Both the position numbers and the translations under genes were made by a program. The notes beneath the pieces were generated by a model, which saw only the letters and a program-made list of their open reading frames with translations, did no database searches and was not told where the DNA came from. Shown here piece by piece: positions 45,401-56,531 of a stretch of DNA of 64,000 bases. The stretch lies in contig JAJEKV010000667.1 of NCBI GenBank assembly GCA_021234155.1, positions 57,997 through 121,996 on the forward strand, written 5' to 3'. Every line of letters starts with the position of its first letter. The stretch's first letter is position 1. This DNA is from Isoetes taiwanensis. Lineage: Eukaryota > Streptophyta > Lycopodiopsida > Isoetales > Isoetaceae.

Positions 45401-47588
45401 TGCCTAATGTGATGATTGGATAGTCAGAATTAGACTAGATTTATTTGTCATTGCTTTACAAGGGTGAAAAAAGCCCGCTGGAAAGACAAGGAATATAATG
45501 GTTCTGGCGATGGAATGTGCAGTACGATGGTGACATGTCACCATGGAGTCACCTGCCTTTGCCACAAGATTATGATGCTTGCTTCATGGCCCTTTTTTTA
45601 ATTGGCCTAGGTCATTTACATTCAAGGTGCAAATTATGCTTAGTTAATCCCATGTCACAAAGGGGATTTTTACCACCACTTCATCTTTTTCCATCTACCC
45701 ATGAAAATCTTTGGTGATTGCATCCATTCATGCCATGTCACACCACCATATTGAGACAAAGAAATGGATTCGGGAGCCGCTTTGAGGACACCTCGCTATT
45801 TCTGGCCCTAGTGCCATGTCATTGAGAATGTCACGCTTATAGGCCACTATTCTGGCGACACTTAGCATATCCCGCCAAGATGCTCTGCAACAAAGCCCCA
45901 TTTCAACCACAAATGATGAGCAAGGCAACAAGAGGGTTTGTTGGGATAAAACCGGAGGTAAGGTAAGGATAATGGGCTCACATTATGCCCCATCTCCCAC
46001 ATTGTCGCTTGTAATACTTGTGCAAATGTATATAATGAAATGTCTTAAGATCCTGATGAACTTAAGGTTTTTCCTCCCAAAACTTTCTGGGGCTGGGTTT
46101 TTAATCCCGGTAGTAATAATACATGGCCAAATCTTTGTATATGGGTCCCATAGGCCATATCCGTAAAAAGGTTTTTTAAAATCATATTCTATGGTCTAAT
46201 TGAGCAAGTAATACATCCCTTTCATTTAAAAATGTTCAATGGTTTTCGCGGTAAATCCCCCGAATGTGGTTTAGCTTGGTTGATGGGCATAAGATGACAT
46301 AAGTAATTTTTTGTAAGATATCATGGGGACATGGTTCTCTCAAGCCTTATTTTGAAACTTCTTTCTTATCTCGGTTGATAGGCCATCACTCTTTAGAAAT
46401 GAAAGAATAAAATGTCTTTTTTAGTGACACATCCTATCAAGTAGGTTCCCAATGGACCCATCTTTTCGCTTCCGATGGTATTTTTTGTGAAAAATTACAA
46501 GTGTCATCCGTAGGGCTTTTTTTTTTCCAAAGGTTTGTCTCAAAGCATGTAGATGGCCCAATTTGAGCAACCTGGAAGGGAGATGGAAAAGCAAGGAGCT
46601 TTGCTAATGGAACCTTAATTGATTAGACCTTTATAATTGATTAGAGTTGAATTAACTGATTCTGGATATGGGAACGAGAAAAAAGGCTATCTTGCTGCAA
46701 GTGTGGATCCAATATAGGATTAGAGTTGAATTAATAGAATTGGTTCTTCTAGTTTTCTTTGCATGGATTGTTGAAATGAAGAAGTCGACTAAGGCTTAAA
46801 TCCACGTACCAAGATTAGAGTTGAAATAATCCAACTTCTTTTGGTTTCTCCCATTTATTTTGCATCCATTCTTGTTGCCCAAAGTTTTTATTATTAGACT
46901 CATTGAATCTGACTCTACTTGTTTTTCATTTGATTGTGTATGCCTAGATTATTTCTTTGAAATTGAATTATTGACCCAAGGATGAATGTTTTTTGTACTT
47001 GTTAATAAACAAGTGACTAGAATAGCCATTCGGTCAATTCCAAACGGACCTAGTCTTCGAGCATAAAACTGAGATGAGAGTGTTGAATTATAAAGCAAAG
47101 GAACTTTTTGTTGTGCATGAAGAAGAAATTTGAGAGGTGGGTTTTTTTTTTTGGGGAGGGGTGGGAATATGCCATGTAATATCTATATTGGCTTAGATAA
47201 CTTGACTATAAATTTCCAAAATTGAATGCATCAAAAATGCATGTCCATGCACTAGGCTAATTGATGGCCCATGTATGACTAGCCTTGATCTTGAGCATAG
47301 TTAAACTTTTTGACATCCACTTTATGGTGGGATAAACCCATAAAGTTATATTCTTTTAGAGTTTGAAGGTATAGACATCATAATCCATAGGGATCCATAT
47401 TGTAAGGTAAGGGAAAGAACTTTTACATTTGAGCTTTGTCTCCACAAATTTAAAACCAAGGTTACTATACCAATGGGAGCATTGGGTATGAGTTTTATGA
47501 ACATGTACATCATAGTGGCTTATTTTAGTTTGTTGTTGGACAACCAAAAGTACTTTGTATTCTACATGGCGATTTCAAAATTAAGGCC
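42491..47588. other. interior of the 10.9-kb CACTA, left half, no gene recognised
   Basis: This stretch is AT-rich with only short frames (60-98 codons), none with a motif I know. A near-repeat GATTAGAGTTGAATTAA occurs three times at roughly 46640, 46717 and 46815. A C-rich stretch lies at 44220-44310. Decay of the original transposase genes is the likely history. Confidence 0.4.
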
Positions 47589-47720
47589 AGGCCAATCGAC
47601 TCATTTGGCGCTTTGAGAAGGGGTGGTAAAGATAAATAAATTTGGTCATCGTGGTAATGTCGAGAAAAATGATTCCATTGGCAGGCAATTTATAGTTGTG
47701 GTCCGAGAATTGCTCGCTTT
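47589..47720 (+). repeat. diverged single copy of the ~1.1-kb array segment
   Basis: The order of short blocks GGCCAATCGACT, TTTGGCGCTTTGAG, GGGGTGGT, TTGGTC, GTGGTAATGTCGA and TCCATTGGC is the same as in the tandem array near 6410-6540, 7240-7360, 8350-8470 and 9450-9570. About a third of the bases differ, and AT-rich changes are common. It shows that the array unit also exists outside the array. Confidence 0.55.
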
Positions 47721-49439
47721 TGATCAGGGGTTGCTGTCCATGCTATTACAACAATGATGAATAATGTAGAGGTCAAAATTGAATGTGTTCAAGACAAGAA
47801 CAACCTTTAATCAGATTTTCGAACACCGCTCAAAGATTGACGGGCATAATTAAAAACTTGCAAATGATGTTCATGATGAGAACTCTAATGGATTGGTTTT
47901 AGCTCCAGACTCTTCCTTAATCAATAAGAATCTATAACACTTACGAAAAATTCTCGAATAATTTTTAAAAACATAACGCACTCTAATGCTCTTGTTTTTG
48001 CCATTTAATCTCGATAAACGATAAGATAGCTATCCTTCATGTTGAAGTAAAGTACTATCTTTGCACTTAGAAGATTACTATCTTTGCACTTTAGAAGATC
48101 AAGGTACACTATGTTTGAATTTACAATGAAAATCTTTAGAAATTTTACATAAAAATAGATGAAAAAATTGCTGAATATTTTTAACCTACGGATTTTTTGA
48201 ATGTTAAGGATTTTAAGGGTCAAAGCCCCCTACTTCAACTATTGTATGTTATCCCATGCCATACAACTTTTATGATGCAACTTTTCAAATTAAAGTTTGA
48301 TTTGGGAGATCCAAATAGGACATATTAAAGATGGAGTGAACTTGATTAGGGTTGTATTTTTATCAAGAAAAACCTTAGAATTTGTCAAGCCTTCAAATGA
48401 TGAGACACTTTAGTATCGCATGAATTGTCAACCTTTATAACATATAAATAAATGGGTCGAGTCAGTGCTAGTTCGTAGATGCTAATTGAAAGGAAAAAAA
48501 AAAATCGAAAGAAAAGTAGTAGGGATAATTGAATTATGCCATGTGGGCCCAAAAACTTTAAGTAAAGGCCCATGCTAGACCGAAAAGATTTTAGGGTTTT
48601 AAAAATTACATACACTCAAAACTCCTTTATAATATAGGATGGGATTTACATATAGTGTGTGTGATATGGACTTTGACTTATGTTGAGGCATGCGCCAATG
48701 CCTCAACCATTAAAGATCCATTTATGTCAAACCATATTTCCATTTATGCAATTTAATTTTTTAGGGTGTGTGCGACATGGACATTTGATTTATGTCGAGG
48801 CATGTGCCAATTGCCTCAACCATTAAAGATGGCTTTATTCAAACCATATTTCTATTGTTTCAAGATTCTTATGTTGGGTAATATGTTTTCTAGATAATAA
48901 TGATGGTAGACATGTAGTAGTTTGTGTTGATTGGGAATTTATATCAATCTTGAAAGCCTAAAGCAAAGTGAAAGGGAAATTTACATCCTAAAGACCGGAA
49001 AACTAATATGTATAGAACTAAAGTGGTTACATGATTGTTTGAATTGGAAATAACATGCGTAGAACTACATAAAATATTTTTCCTGTTCTAAGCCGATAGT
49101 AATTAGAATCACTAAAGGAACCGCTCATCTTTTTTCTTTCAGAATGGAAAGGGAACTCGAGCTTAAGAGAACTCAAAGCGGATTTAAATCAAAAGGGAAT
49201 TCTAGTTTAAGAGACCATGACCGAAAGCTATTGCAGTGGATTTTGTTTGCAAGCAGATACTATCATGGTCATTTTGATTGAATAACTTATGAATGCTATT
49301 TTACCTTATGTGCCTAGTTGAAATCAACCTGCAATATAAAGAGATCTTGCTTAAGCTTGTTACCAGTAGGCAAAAAGAAACAAAACCCTGAATAACCAAC
49401 CCGGTGTAACCTTCAATGAATCCCCAAATAAGTTTCATT
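47721..49439. other. CACTA interior with a direct duplication, no gene recognised
   Basis: A segment of about 95 bp (TTATGTTGAGGCATGCGCCA and following, 48678-48750) is repeated in diverged form at 48791-48865. A 24-bp unit with ATCTTTGCACTTAGAAGAT is doubled near 48056-48101. No coding motif is seen. Confidence 0.5.
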
Positions 49440-50600
49440 GACTAATGCTTAAGCTTACTTGTTACCGGATGGTCATGGAAAAGAAAAGTAAAAAACACTG
49501 ATAAATCAGAGAGGGGAGAAGGGAGTGAGAAGAAAACATTTGCATGGGATGGACCCGGATTCAAATCCATAGGCAAGTCAACTAATTCATAGGTAGATGT
49601 CCCGTTAAAGGAATTAATCTCTTTCATTCATGGCTTCCCTCCATCTATTTGCCTCTATGTCGCTTCACAGCTTCATCAAAGGTTTCGTGAACACTGGCTC
49701 GCATAATTATGAGTGCTTCGTGATCCTCTCATGTAACCGCAACCTAGAACTCCTCGCCATTTTCTTTTTTTTCGCTATAAAGTCCGATGTCAAAGTTTGC
49801 ATCTTCCATTAATCTTTCACCTTCTCGGACCTCCTTTTTCTTTTTTTTCCATTTCATGCTCCACCATTTCATGATTTTTCTCGTGATTATTGTTATTGTC
49901 TTCAACATTGTCAATTTCCTCATCATTGCATGCATCTTTAAGATTTGTTTCCAAGCTTTGTGCATTCTTATCCACCTTGTCATCCAAATCGCCATATCAT
50001 TTACATTTGTATTGGTGGCTCTACTATTTTTTGACTTAATCTCCACTTTGCTTATAGACCTTTGGTTCGTATAATTTTTTCTTCTACAAAAGTCACATCT
50101 CGCTTCTCACTATGATGTTTCTTCTTTTCTAGATTGTACATTATCAGAACCTTTTTCAAATGCTCATCATATCCTACCAAATAGGTTATGATGCATCCGG
50201 CATCTAATTTTAATCTATTTTCCTTGGGGAACATGAGTATATCCCGTGCAGCCATATATGCTTTATAATTTTCAAAGTTAGGCATACTTCCCGATTTATA
50301 AGAATTTCGGGCACATACCTTCCAGATTTTGGTTGGCAAAGCATTTTGCACTAGCACGTTAGCTTTTTACCGCTTCTTCCCAAAGGAAGTTTGGCAAACC
50401 TGCATGCTTTGCTTTTTTGTGTTCAGATTGGCTTCTGAAGAAAGAAGATGCTAACTTTGCAAGGAAAATGCAGAATCTATATGAGAGCTTGCCTTCATCA
50501 AAACAGGGACCTTTTGAGTTTGATCCCAGTTTAGCGCTTCCTTCCATTAGCATATTAGAGTATGTATAACAATTGGAGTATTTCCCATAACCCATTTAAA
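49440..50600 (-). pseudogene. Ty1/copia integrase-RT fragment
   Basis: Read on the minus strand from right to left: HAGLPNFLWEEAVK (near 50410-50365), then VLVQNALPTKIWKV, then FPKENRLKLDAGC (near 50230-50190) with YLVGYDEHLKK and RDVTFVEEKI (near 50105-50075). This is the copia integrase C-terminal region with its LD...GY and V-F-E motifs. A charged linker with a Lys/Glu run follows, and then RWREAMNER and TYELVDLPMDLNP (near 49640-49550), the start of copia reverse transcriptase. The RT core, gag and LTRs are missing. It is nested inside the CACTA element. Confidence 0.8.
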
Positions 50601-51035
50601 CACCACCGAACCCCATCCGGCCTCGCCACAGAAAAAGAGAAATTGTGGCATTCAAAAGCATTTGACTCTTGAATCCCAGAAGCCAACTCTTATTTTGTGT
50701 CAGTCAACTTTTGTTCTATTTGAGGCTGCTGGAAGAAATCAATCAGCCTCTGCTTTGGGGGATGTTGTGTTTGAGTTATGCCCGCTTTCACATCAGATGT
50801 ACATGCTCCCCGTGGTTGTATATTTGATGAAGCCATGGTGTTGTGGCTCCTATTTAATGGGTCAATTTGACCCCATTTAATGGGGTCAATTTGAGGTGCC
50901 CCATGCCGACACAATAGGGATGGAAATTAATTCCTAACTAAATCTTAAAATTAAACATACATCATTACGTATCGAGGAGCTTTTGAAACCCCATCTAAAA
51001 TATCCTGCTCAATCAAATGTTATAACTAAAATTGG
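50601..51035. other. no gene recognised
   Basis: It contains a local duplication of AATGGGGTCAATTTGA (near 50857-50895) and short frames without known motifs. Confidence 0.4.
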
Positions 51036-51378
51036 ACAATTGAAAAGCACCATCCGACGATTAGTCCGATGCAATATCCGATTTAATAGTCCGACGCGAA
51101 AATCTGATGATATATCCGACGAAATTCCGGTGAATATCCGACGATTTTCGACGCATTTTAATTCCGACGCGAAATTTCCGACGCTTTTTTATGATGCAAA
51201 TTTCGACGCTTTAAACCCCGATGAAGGCTTCGACAATTTATGTGATTATATATCCGACGAGTATCGCCGTGAAAAGCATCAAAATAGTAATCATCAAGAC
51301 GCTCTTCAGCCCGCATGTCGCAAAAATCTCTAGAGACCCGGACGATTTTTTGACAAAAATGCTCATTCTCTTGTAGTG
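51036..51378 (+). mobile_element. right end of a third CACTA element with TCCGACG repeats
   Basis: At 51040-51260 the motif (A/T)TCCGACG recurs about ten times at irregular 12-25 bp spacing. The stretch ends at TTCTCTTGTAGTG (51366-51378), the reverse complement of CACTACAAGAGAA, a standard plant CACTA terminus. The 116-codon frame across it is a product of the repeats. The left end was not found. Confidence 0.7.
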
Positions 51379-51399
51379 GTTGGATCTAACCATTGATGT

Positions 51400-52474
51400 T
51401 ATTTTTCACTTAATGTAAAACAATACAATACATTCCCAAAGTTGAGCAACAAACAATATTCCGTGGTGGTGCTTTGCTTAAGAAATAGCCTCAAAAAACC
51501 ATACTTCCTTAAGAAATAGTCACAGAAAAACTACGCCACTTTAAAACCACACTTCTAAAAAAAAAGCCACTTAAAAACTACACCTACTTAAAAACCACAC
51601 CTCAAAAACCATACTTACTTTAAAAAATAGCTACGAAAAAACTATACCTAGTTATATAAACCACACAAAAAAAATCATATTTCCTTAAAAATAGCTTCTT
51701 AAACACTACATCAGTTAAAAGTTATAAACTACACCACTTCCTATATAAACCACACTTTAAAAACCATACTAAAACTCTTTAAAAAAAAAACCACTTAAAA
51801 CTACACCCCTTTATAAACCACACTTCAAAACCATACTTTAAAAACAGCTATTTAAAAACTACACCCACTTATAAACGACACCTCAAAAAACAACACCTCG
51901 ATTAAAAAAATCATACCACTGTAAAACCATACTTCCTTAAAAAACAACCACTTAAAAACTACACCCGCTTTATAAACCACACTTCAAAAACCATACTTTT
52001 TAAAAAAACAAGCCTATTTAAAAAACTACACCCACTTATAAATCCACACCTCAAAAAAACAACACCCTCATTAAAAAATCATACCCACTTCTCGTAAAAA
52101 CTATACTTCCTTAAAAACAACCACTTAAAAACTATACCTCCTTATAAACCACACTTCAAAAAAACTATACTCCATAAAAACAACCACTTAAAAACTACAC
52201 CTAGTTATAAACTACACCTCAAAACAACACCTTCTTAAAAAACAACACCCCCTCAAAAAAAAAAATAAGCAACACTTCTTTAAAAAAAAAAAAAAACGAC
52301 ACCTCAAAAAAAAGACCACACCTCAAAAAAAAAAAAAAAAAAAACTATAGCTCCATAAAAAAAACTACACCGGCTTTCCTTAATAAACCACACCTCCACA
52401 TAACCACATGTAGATTTTTGGAACAACCACATGTGGTCTTTTTTGTTACCGTTGTTTTAGGTGTGGTCCAGCAC
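51400..52474 (+). repeat. right subterminal repeats of the 10.9-kb CACTA
   Basis: Dense repeats of AAAAACTACACC, AACCACACTTC and AAAAACAACACC run to the right terminus. An AACCACATGTGG palindrome lies near 52394 and 52428. It is the inverted counterpart of 41583-42490. Confidence 0.85.
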
Positions 52475-52487
52475 TGGGGTGGTAGTG

Positions 52488-53082
52488 CACAAACCCAAGA
52501 ATAAACAAAGAAAGCCCCCTCAAGACCTCCACATCCTCGCCAAATCCTGACACAATAAACAGATGTTCAAGCTGGCCGCCTCAAGTTGCAAGAATCCCGT
52601 GAAATTCTCATGAATGGGGTCTGCGCCCCCGAGACTCCTGGATGCGTTCACAGAGACCTTCAAGCAGCCAACATGCAAGTTCAAACTCGAGGACAAACTT
52701 CAAGAAAAGCACTCCAGGCTCTTTTTACAGCCCGGTGAGAATCTAGCGCATGCCCACGCATCGTAATACCGGGCTGGCCGACGTCAAGAGGCTCAATTGC
52801 AAACCACCATTCAGAATTGTTGGAATGGGGTCAAGGCAAGGGAGACTCTCTTTGGTTGACAAGGATAAAGACATTGCTGTTTGACACGCCAGAGCTTTCT
52901 GCCGAATTACACCACTCAAGCCTCCATGATCTTACAAAGGCGTGACGACTCCAAAATAGCCTCTTTAGAAGCTCACTTTCCACCGGACCCGTTGACGCCT
53001 ATCCGTGATCAACTCACTACGCCAAGAAGCAAAAGATACTTGATGATGCGAGATTGCCACGCCCGACTCCCTGACTCATAAT
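52488..53082 (+). other. possible remainder of element A or unknown flank
   Basis: This lies between the CACTA right end and the element B LTR. KPPFRIVGMG (near 52802-52832) recalls the GPFRIV block of the gypsy integrase C-terminus, which would be expected here if the CACTA simply split element A. The rest has no recognised motif, and no LTR resembling 31821-33445 precedes 53083. Confidence 0.35.
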
Positions 53083-54667
53083 TGTGACGCCTCCAAAGAT
53101 AATATAACGCCTAATACGTATATTATAATGCCACGTTATCCACGCATACGTCACAAGTGACATGTACTTGAGAGTAGGACAACGCTGCACCTAGGAGCTA
53201 AAGGTTGCACCTAGGGGCAACCTTGGATGTTGGGTATGTAATTAAATATACACAACAAAGGTTCCTTTGTTCATCCATTTCCCAAATGGCTTAAAAGCCA
53301 TTTGCCCATGTGGATGCCCTAACCTAGATAGGGTCTATATAAGGGCTAAAACCCTAGACCCTAGCTCTCCTTTTCACTTTGCCAATTAGGGTTTTTTCTA
53401 GAGCCTCCTTTCCTCTTTCTCGAATTAGGGCTTTCACGGGCCAATTCGCCCAAGGTAAAGGCTCGAAATCGCATTGCAGCGTTCGGAAAAGTCGGATTTG
53501 CACAACAAAGTTGCCGAAAGTAGCAAATGCCTCTCGCGTCGTGAGCATGGACGCCCGGAGGATCGGGTGCCCAAAGGAGCAGGGTATCTGAATTGTTTCC
53601 AGTGCAAAACCGCTTTTTAGGCATGGCAATATCTTGCGATTTAGTATGTTGGATCATCTCTCGAAGTCTGATCCGACTTCTAGCTTAATGAACCTAACAT
53701 TGGATGTTAAGTAGATAGATTGATATGATTCTCTATCTCGCTCGCGGATATTGCATGTATTCCACTCGGATCTCCCTTTGTTGTGGGAAGGAGGGTAGAG
53801 ACCTAAAAGTACCGTAGAAGATGCTCGGAAGCATAGCACCTTAGTTCCCACATAAATGCGCCCGTGCCACGAGGAGCCCACCTGGCCGTGGGTGAAGGGG
53901 CAAAGGTGAGGTTGATAAGGAGGAACTTGTCTCATCGCTGGATCACCCCTCCTCGTAGTAAAGCCTATCGGGTCTTTTGGCCGCTAGGCTTAATGGCTTG
54001 TCCAAACGCGGTGGGCAAGAGGCACGAGCCTCGACACTCGTGGGGTGGTGGATATGACCTTCCAGTGAGTTCAAAATTGAATAAAGGGTGGCCCTCTGGC
54101 GCTGCGATGAGCATGGATACCGAGGAGAGGCAGCTCTCTTCGCCTCATCGAGGGGTTGGGGAGATGCAACCCGGCCAGTAGCCCCCCCTCGGCTGCTCAC
54201 CCTAACAGTTACGGTCAAGTCCCAACACTTTCAACCTACTACTCAAGTGGGCAGTACCTGAGGGGCGGATGGAGTGGACTACCCTAAGCCATGTTCTATG
54301 CCCGGCCAAATCCATTGCCATGAATTACGTCACGCAATGAACTCGGAGGGCTAGCCGCGGTCATCCCCTTTGAGTCCGGAAGGCCATGGGTAGGATCCTT
54401 CCTGGTTGTATTATTGTCATGAAGGTATTGTGACTGTGATGTTTATATTGTTATGATGATTGTGTTGTATATTATTAGTTGTGCTCACGCTTGTTTGTTA
54501 CGCCTCCGAGATAGGTCGATCATCTGAAAGGCGGATGAATGACACATCCACTCTTCCCTTTGTCAGCTCTGCCCCATGGGAGTAGAGTCAGTGGATGGCC
54601 CCCGGGCCGGTGTGGGGAATCCCTTCGAATCGATGCGCAGCATCGTGATAAGGAGTAGGGGACATCA
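53083..54667 (+). repeat. 5' LTR of element B
   Basis: It starts TGTGACGCCTCC and ends ATCA, followed by CGG and the primer-binding site. It carries a TATA box CTATATAAG (53335-53343) and, about 45 bp downstream, an AATTAGGGTTTT telo-box. It shares several blocks with the element A LTR in the same order. Confidence 0.7.
53335..53400 (+). promoter_or_regulatory. LTR promoter of element B: TATA box plus telo-box
   Basis: CTATATAAGGGC at 53335 is followed by AAAACCCTAGACCC and then CCAATTAGGGTTTT (near 53384). The spacing fits a transcription start around 53370. Confidence 0.6.
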
Positions 54668-54670
54668 CGG

Positions 54671-54688
54671 TGGTATCGAAAGCATGAT
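54671..54688 (+). promoter_or_regulatory. primer-binding site of element B
   Basis: TGGTATCGAAAGC starts three bases after the LTR end and resembles the initiator Met-tRNA complement TGGTATCAGAGC. The position relative to the LTR is identical in element A. Confidence 0.65.
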
Positions 54689-55380
54689 CTTGCATCCAAG
54701 ATCGAAAGCACCGCCATTTTCCCTTAGGACTAACAGTAGATTCGAAGTCTTGGGGTATAACCACCCAACAGAAACTTCGAACAATTGGGAAAAATTCCCA
54801 AATTCTCGGGTAGATTTTAGTTCCATGATGGGTTGGGGTGAAGTATGGCATCTTTCCCAACCTAAATTGCCAAAATAGGCCACCCCTCAGAATGCTTCCG
54901 GCACCATATAGGTTATGGCAAACCGAGCCCGGCTAAAGACATTGTGAGTGGTTGACCTCCGTTGACATAGTTAGGTGTCCCAATTAATTAAGATAATGGT
55001 GTAGTTTGTTTTTATTCCCCTTAGTTCTAGATAGGTTTGTATGTTATAACACTAAGAAACTCCCAGAATTGTAAAAATAGCCTCGAATAAGCCGACCCTC
55101 CACGAGTGCTCTGCATCCCCTTTCGGTTGGTAATCCAATCCGGCCAAGGCAAGATTGTGAGAGCGGGTGTTTTGAAGTATGGTGAACCCAAATGAATGCC
55201 TCGAATTACGCTTAAGCACCCCTAGTTTTTTTTCCCCATATGGTGCGGTGTCCCAACCCTAAATTCCACCTCCCTATAAATAGAAAATTAGGGTTTCCAT
55301 TTTACCCCACCTTTCGGGAGAACAGTTTCGCCAAGAAGATTTATCTTCAGCGCCAAAGCTTAAACCCGACAAACAAAAGC
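54689..55380 (+). promoter_or_regulatory. leader and internal promoter of element B extra gene 1
   Basis: No gene before 55381. A TATA box CTATAAATA (55274-55282) is followed at once by AAATTAGGGTTTCC (telo-box, from about 55285) and a leader of about 85 bases to the ATG at 55381. Confidence 0.55.
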
Positions 55381-56160
55381 ATGGCACGGACGAAAAAGCA
55401 CCGCCTGCAAGGTTATGCCACGGTTATGTGGCTTAAGATGGCCCGTCCGACGTAAGGCCGACGGCGGAGCAAGTGCACATCGATGAAGAGGCGGCACCGG
55501 GTTGAACCACCTAACCCTAACCCCCTCAAGAGCAGGAACAGCATCGGAGCACCTTTGATCGAGTATGACGCGGGGCGGCGATTGAGGGAGGGAGCCGAGG
55601 GAGATCTTCGGGATAATGAGGAACCGTGAGCCGAACCAAAGAAGAAGAAGAGGGAAAGAGAAGAAGGCGAGCCGAGGAAATCCAAGGAAAGGCCGAAAAA
55701 GGAAGAACGAAGAAAGAGGAGGGAGGAGAAGGAGCGTAAGAGGGAAGAAAGGAGGAAGGCAGAGAGGAGCCGGAGAAGGTGAGAGCTGTGAGAAAGGTAA
55801 AGACTGGCGCGGGCTGAGAAGCCGAAGAAGAAGAAGACACCGGCCGAGTGACCATACAGAGCCGATCCTCGAAGCCCCATCTTCGGCCCGACTTAACCCG
55901 AGGAGGGAGCTGGAGGACACGAGCCAGAGAGACTTCGGCCCTTTCAAACCCACACCGAGGATGAAGACCCCCGCGGGCTAATGCAATCAGCCTATCCTAA
56001 ATGGTCGCCAAGCACCCCAAATGACAAAGACCAAGAAAACCAAGGCCGCAGAGGGAGTCCTATGCCGAAGCTGACTTGAAGTAAACCGAGGGAGCTGAGT
56101 ATACCTTCATGCATATGAAAATGCAACCTAAGAATACCCAAATATTACTTAAGAACACAG
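55381..56160 (+). pseudogene. N-terminal part of element B extra gene 1, very basic
   Basis: From ATG 55381 the frame begins MARTKKHRLQG, strikingly like the MARTKQTAR start of histone H3. A stop comes at codon 25, but the same frame continues with KSRNSIGAPLIEYDAGRR and then, from about 55625, a long Lys/Glu/Arg helix (EPKKKKREREEGEPRKSKER and on to about 55783). That stretch looks like a nuclear localisation signal plus a coiled coil. The same kind of charged helix precedes the H3 fold in element A. Later TKTKKTKAAEG (near 56023) resembles an H3 tail. The segment is broken by stops and shifts. Confidence 0.5.
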
Positions 56161-56161
56161 A

Positions 56162-56531
56162 GTGAAGACCATTGAGGGAGGTCGGCCAACCAAGAAGAAC
56201 ACGCTGAAGCCCCACCGAATGTACCAACCCCTCAAGAAGCCGGCGAAGAGGCCGGGCGGACGTGTGGGCCTCCGCAAGGGCGCCCGCCAAATTAAGCACT
56301 TCCAGCAGAGCTATGGCTTCCTCATTCCCGTGAGCCCCTTTGCACGCCTAACGAGGGATTTTGCAGGAGTTCGACCCATCCAACGTGGTCACGGACGCAT
56401 ATGCTCGCGACCGCAGAGGCGCCGGAGCAAAGACATCGCATATTACTTCGAAGGCCGCGGTGTGCTCAACACGCCAAGAGAGTGTAATTTGTATGCCCAA
56501 AGATATTAGACTAGCCTCGCCTTTTTATTAA
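56162..56531 (+). pseudogene. histone H3-like domain of element B extra gene 1, centromeric type
   Basis: An open frame reads TKKNTLKPHRMYQPLKKPAK and RPGGRVGLRKGARQIKHFQQ, corresponding to KKPHRxRPGTVALREIRxFQ of H3. YGFLIPVSPFARLTRDFA follows (to 56365), corresponding to helix alpha-N; the LIP in place of LIRK is typical of CENH3. Helix 2 is scrambled by shifts (a DIAYYFEG echo near 56430). The C-terminal part then reads CAQHAKRV (56461-56484) and, two bases later, ICMPKDIRLA (56487-56516), matching CAIHAKRVTIMPKDIQLA of H3. The stop is at 56529-56531. Identification as an H3 fold is firm; the centromeric subtype is inferred from the first helix only. Confidence 0.8.

Larger units (their letters stand above)
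41570..52487. mobile_element. 10.9-kb CACTA element inserted in element A
   Basis: The left end CACTACCACCCCA (41570-41582) and right end TGGGGTGGTAGTG (52475-52487) are exact inverted repeats with the CACTA terminus. Inside each end lies about 0.9-1.1 kb of short degenerate repeats in opposite orientation: T/G-rich on the left, A/C-rich on the right. The expected 3-bp target duplication is not evident (TAA on the left, CAC on the right). No TNP2 is recognisable inside, so the copy is non-autonomous or its genes were replaced. Confidence 0.85.

Noticed and set aside
51036-51333. 116-codon frame as a real gene
   Set aside because: It is produced by the TCCGACG repeat array of a CACTA end.
52640-52690. 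VHRDLQAAN-like string as a kinase catalytic loop
   Set aside because: It is a single short match with no neighbouring kinase motifs, so chance is likely.
53083-54667. Reading this as the 3' LTR of element A, paired with 31821-33445
   Set aside because: The two share only scattered blocks, far below the identity expected of a pair, and 54671 carries a primer-binding site, which marks a 5' LTR.
55360-55953. Minus-strand 197-codon Ser/Leu/Phe-rich frame
   Set aside because: It is the complement of the Lys/Glu/Arg-rich segment of element B extra gene 1. The composition is low-complexity and it overlaps a better-supported gene.
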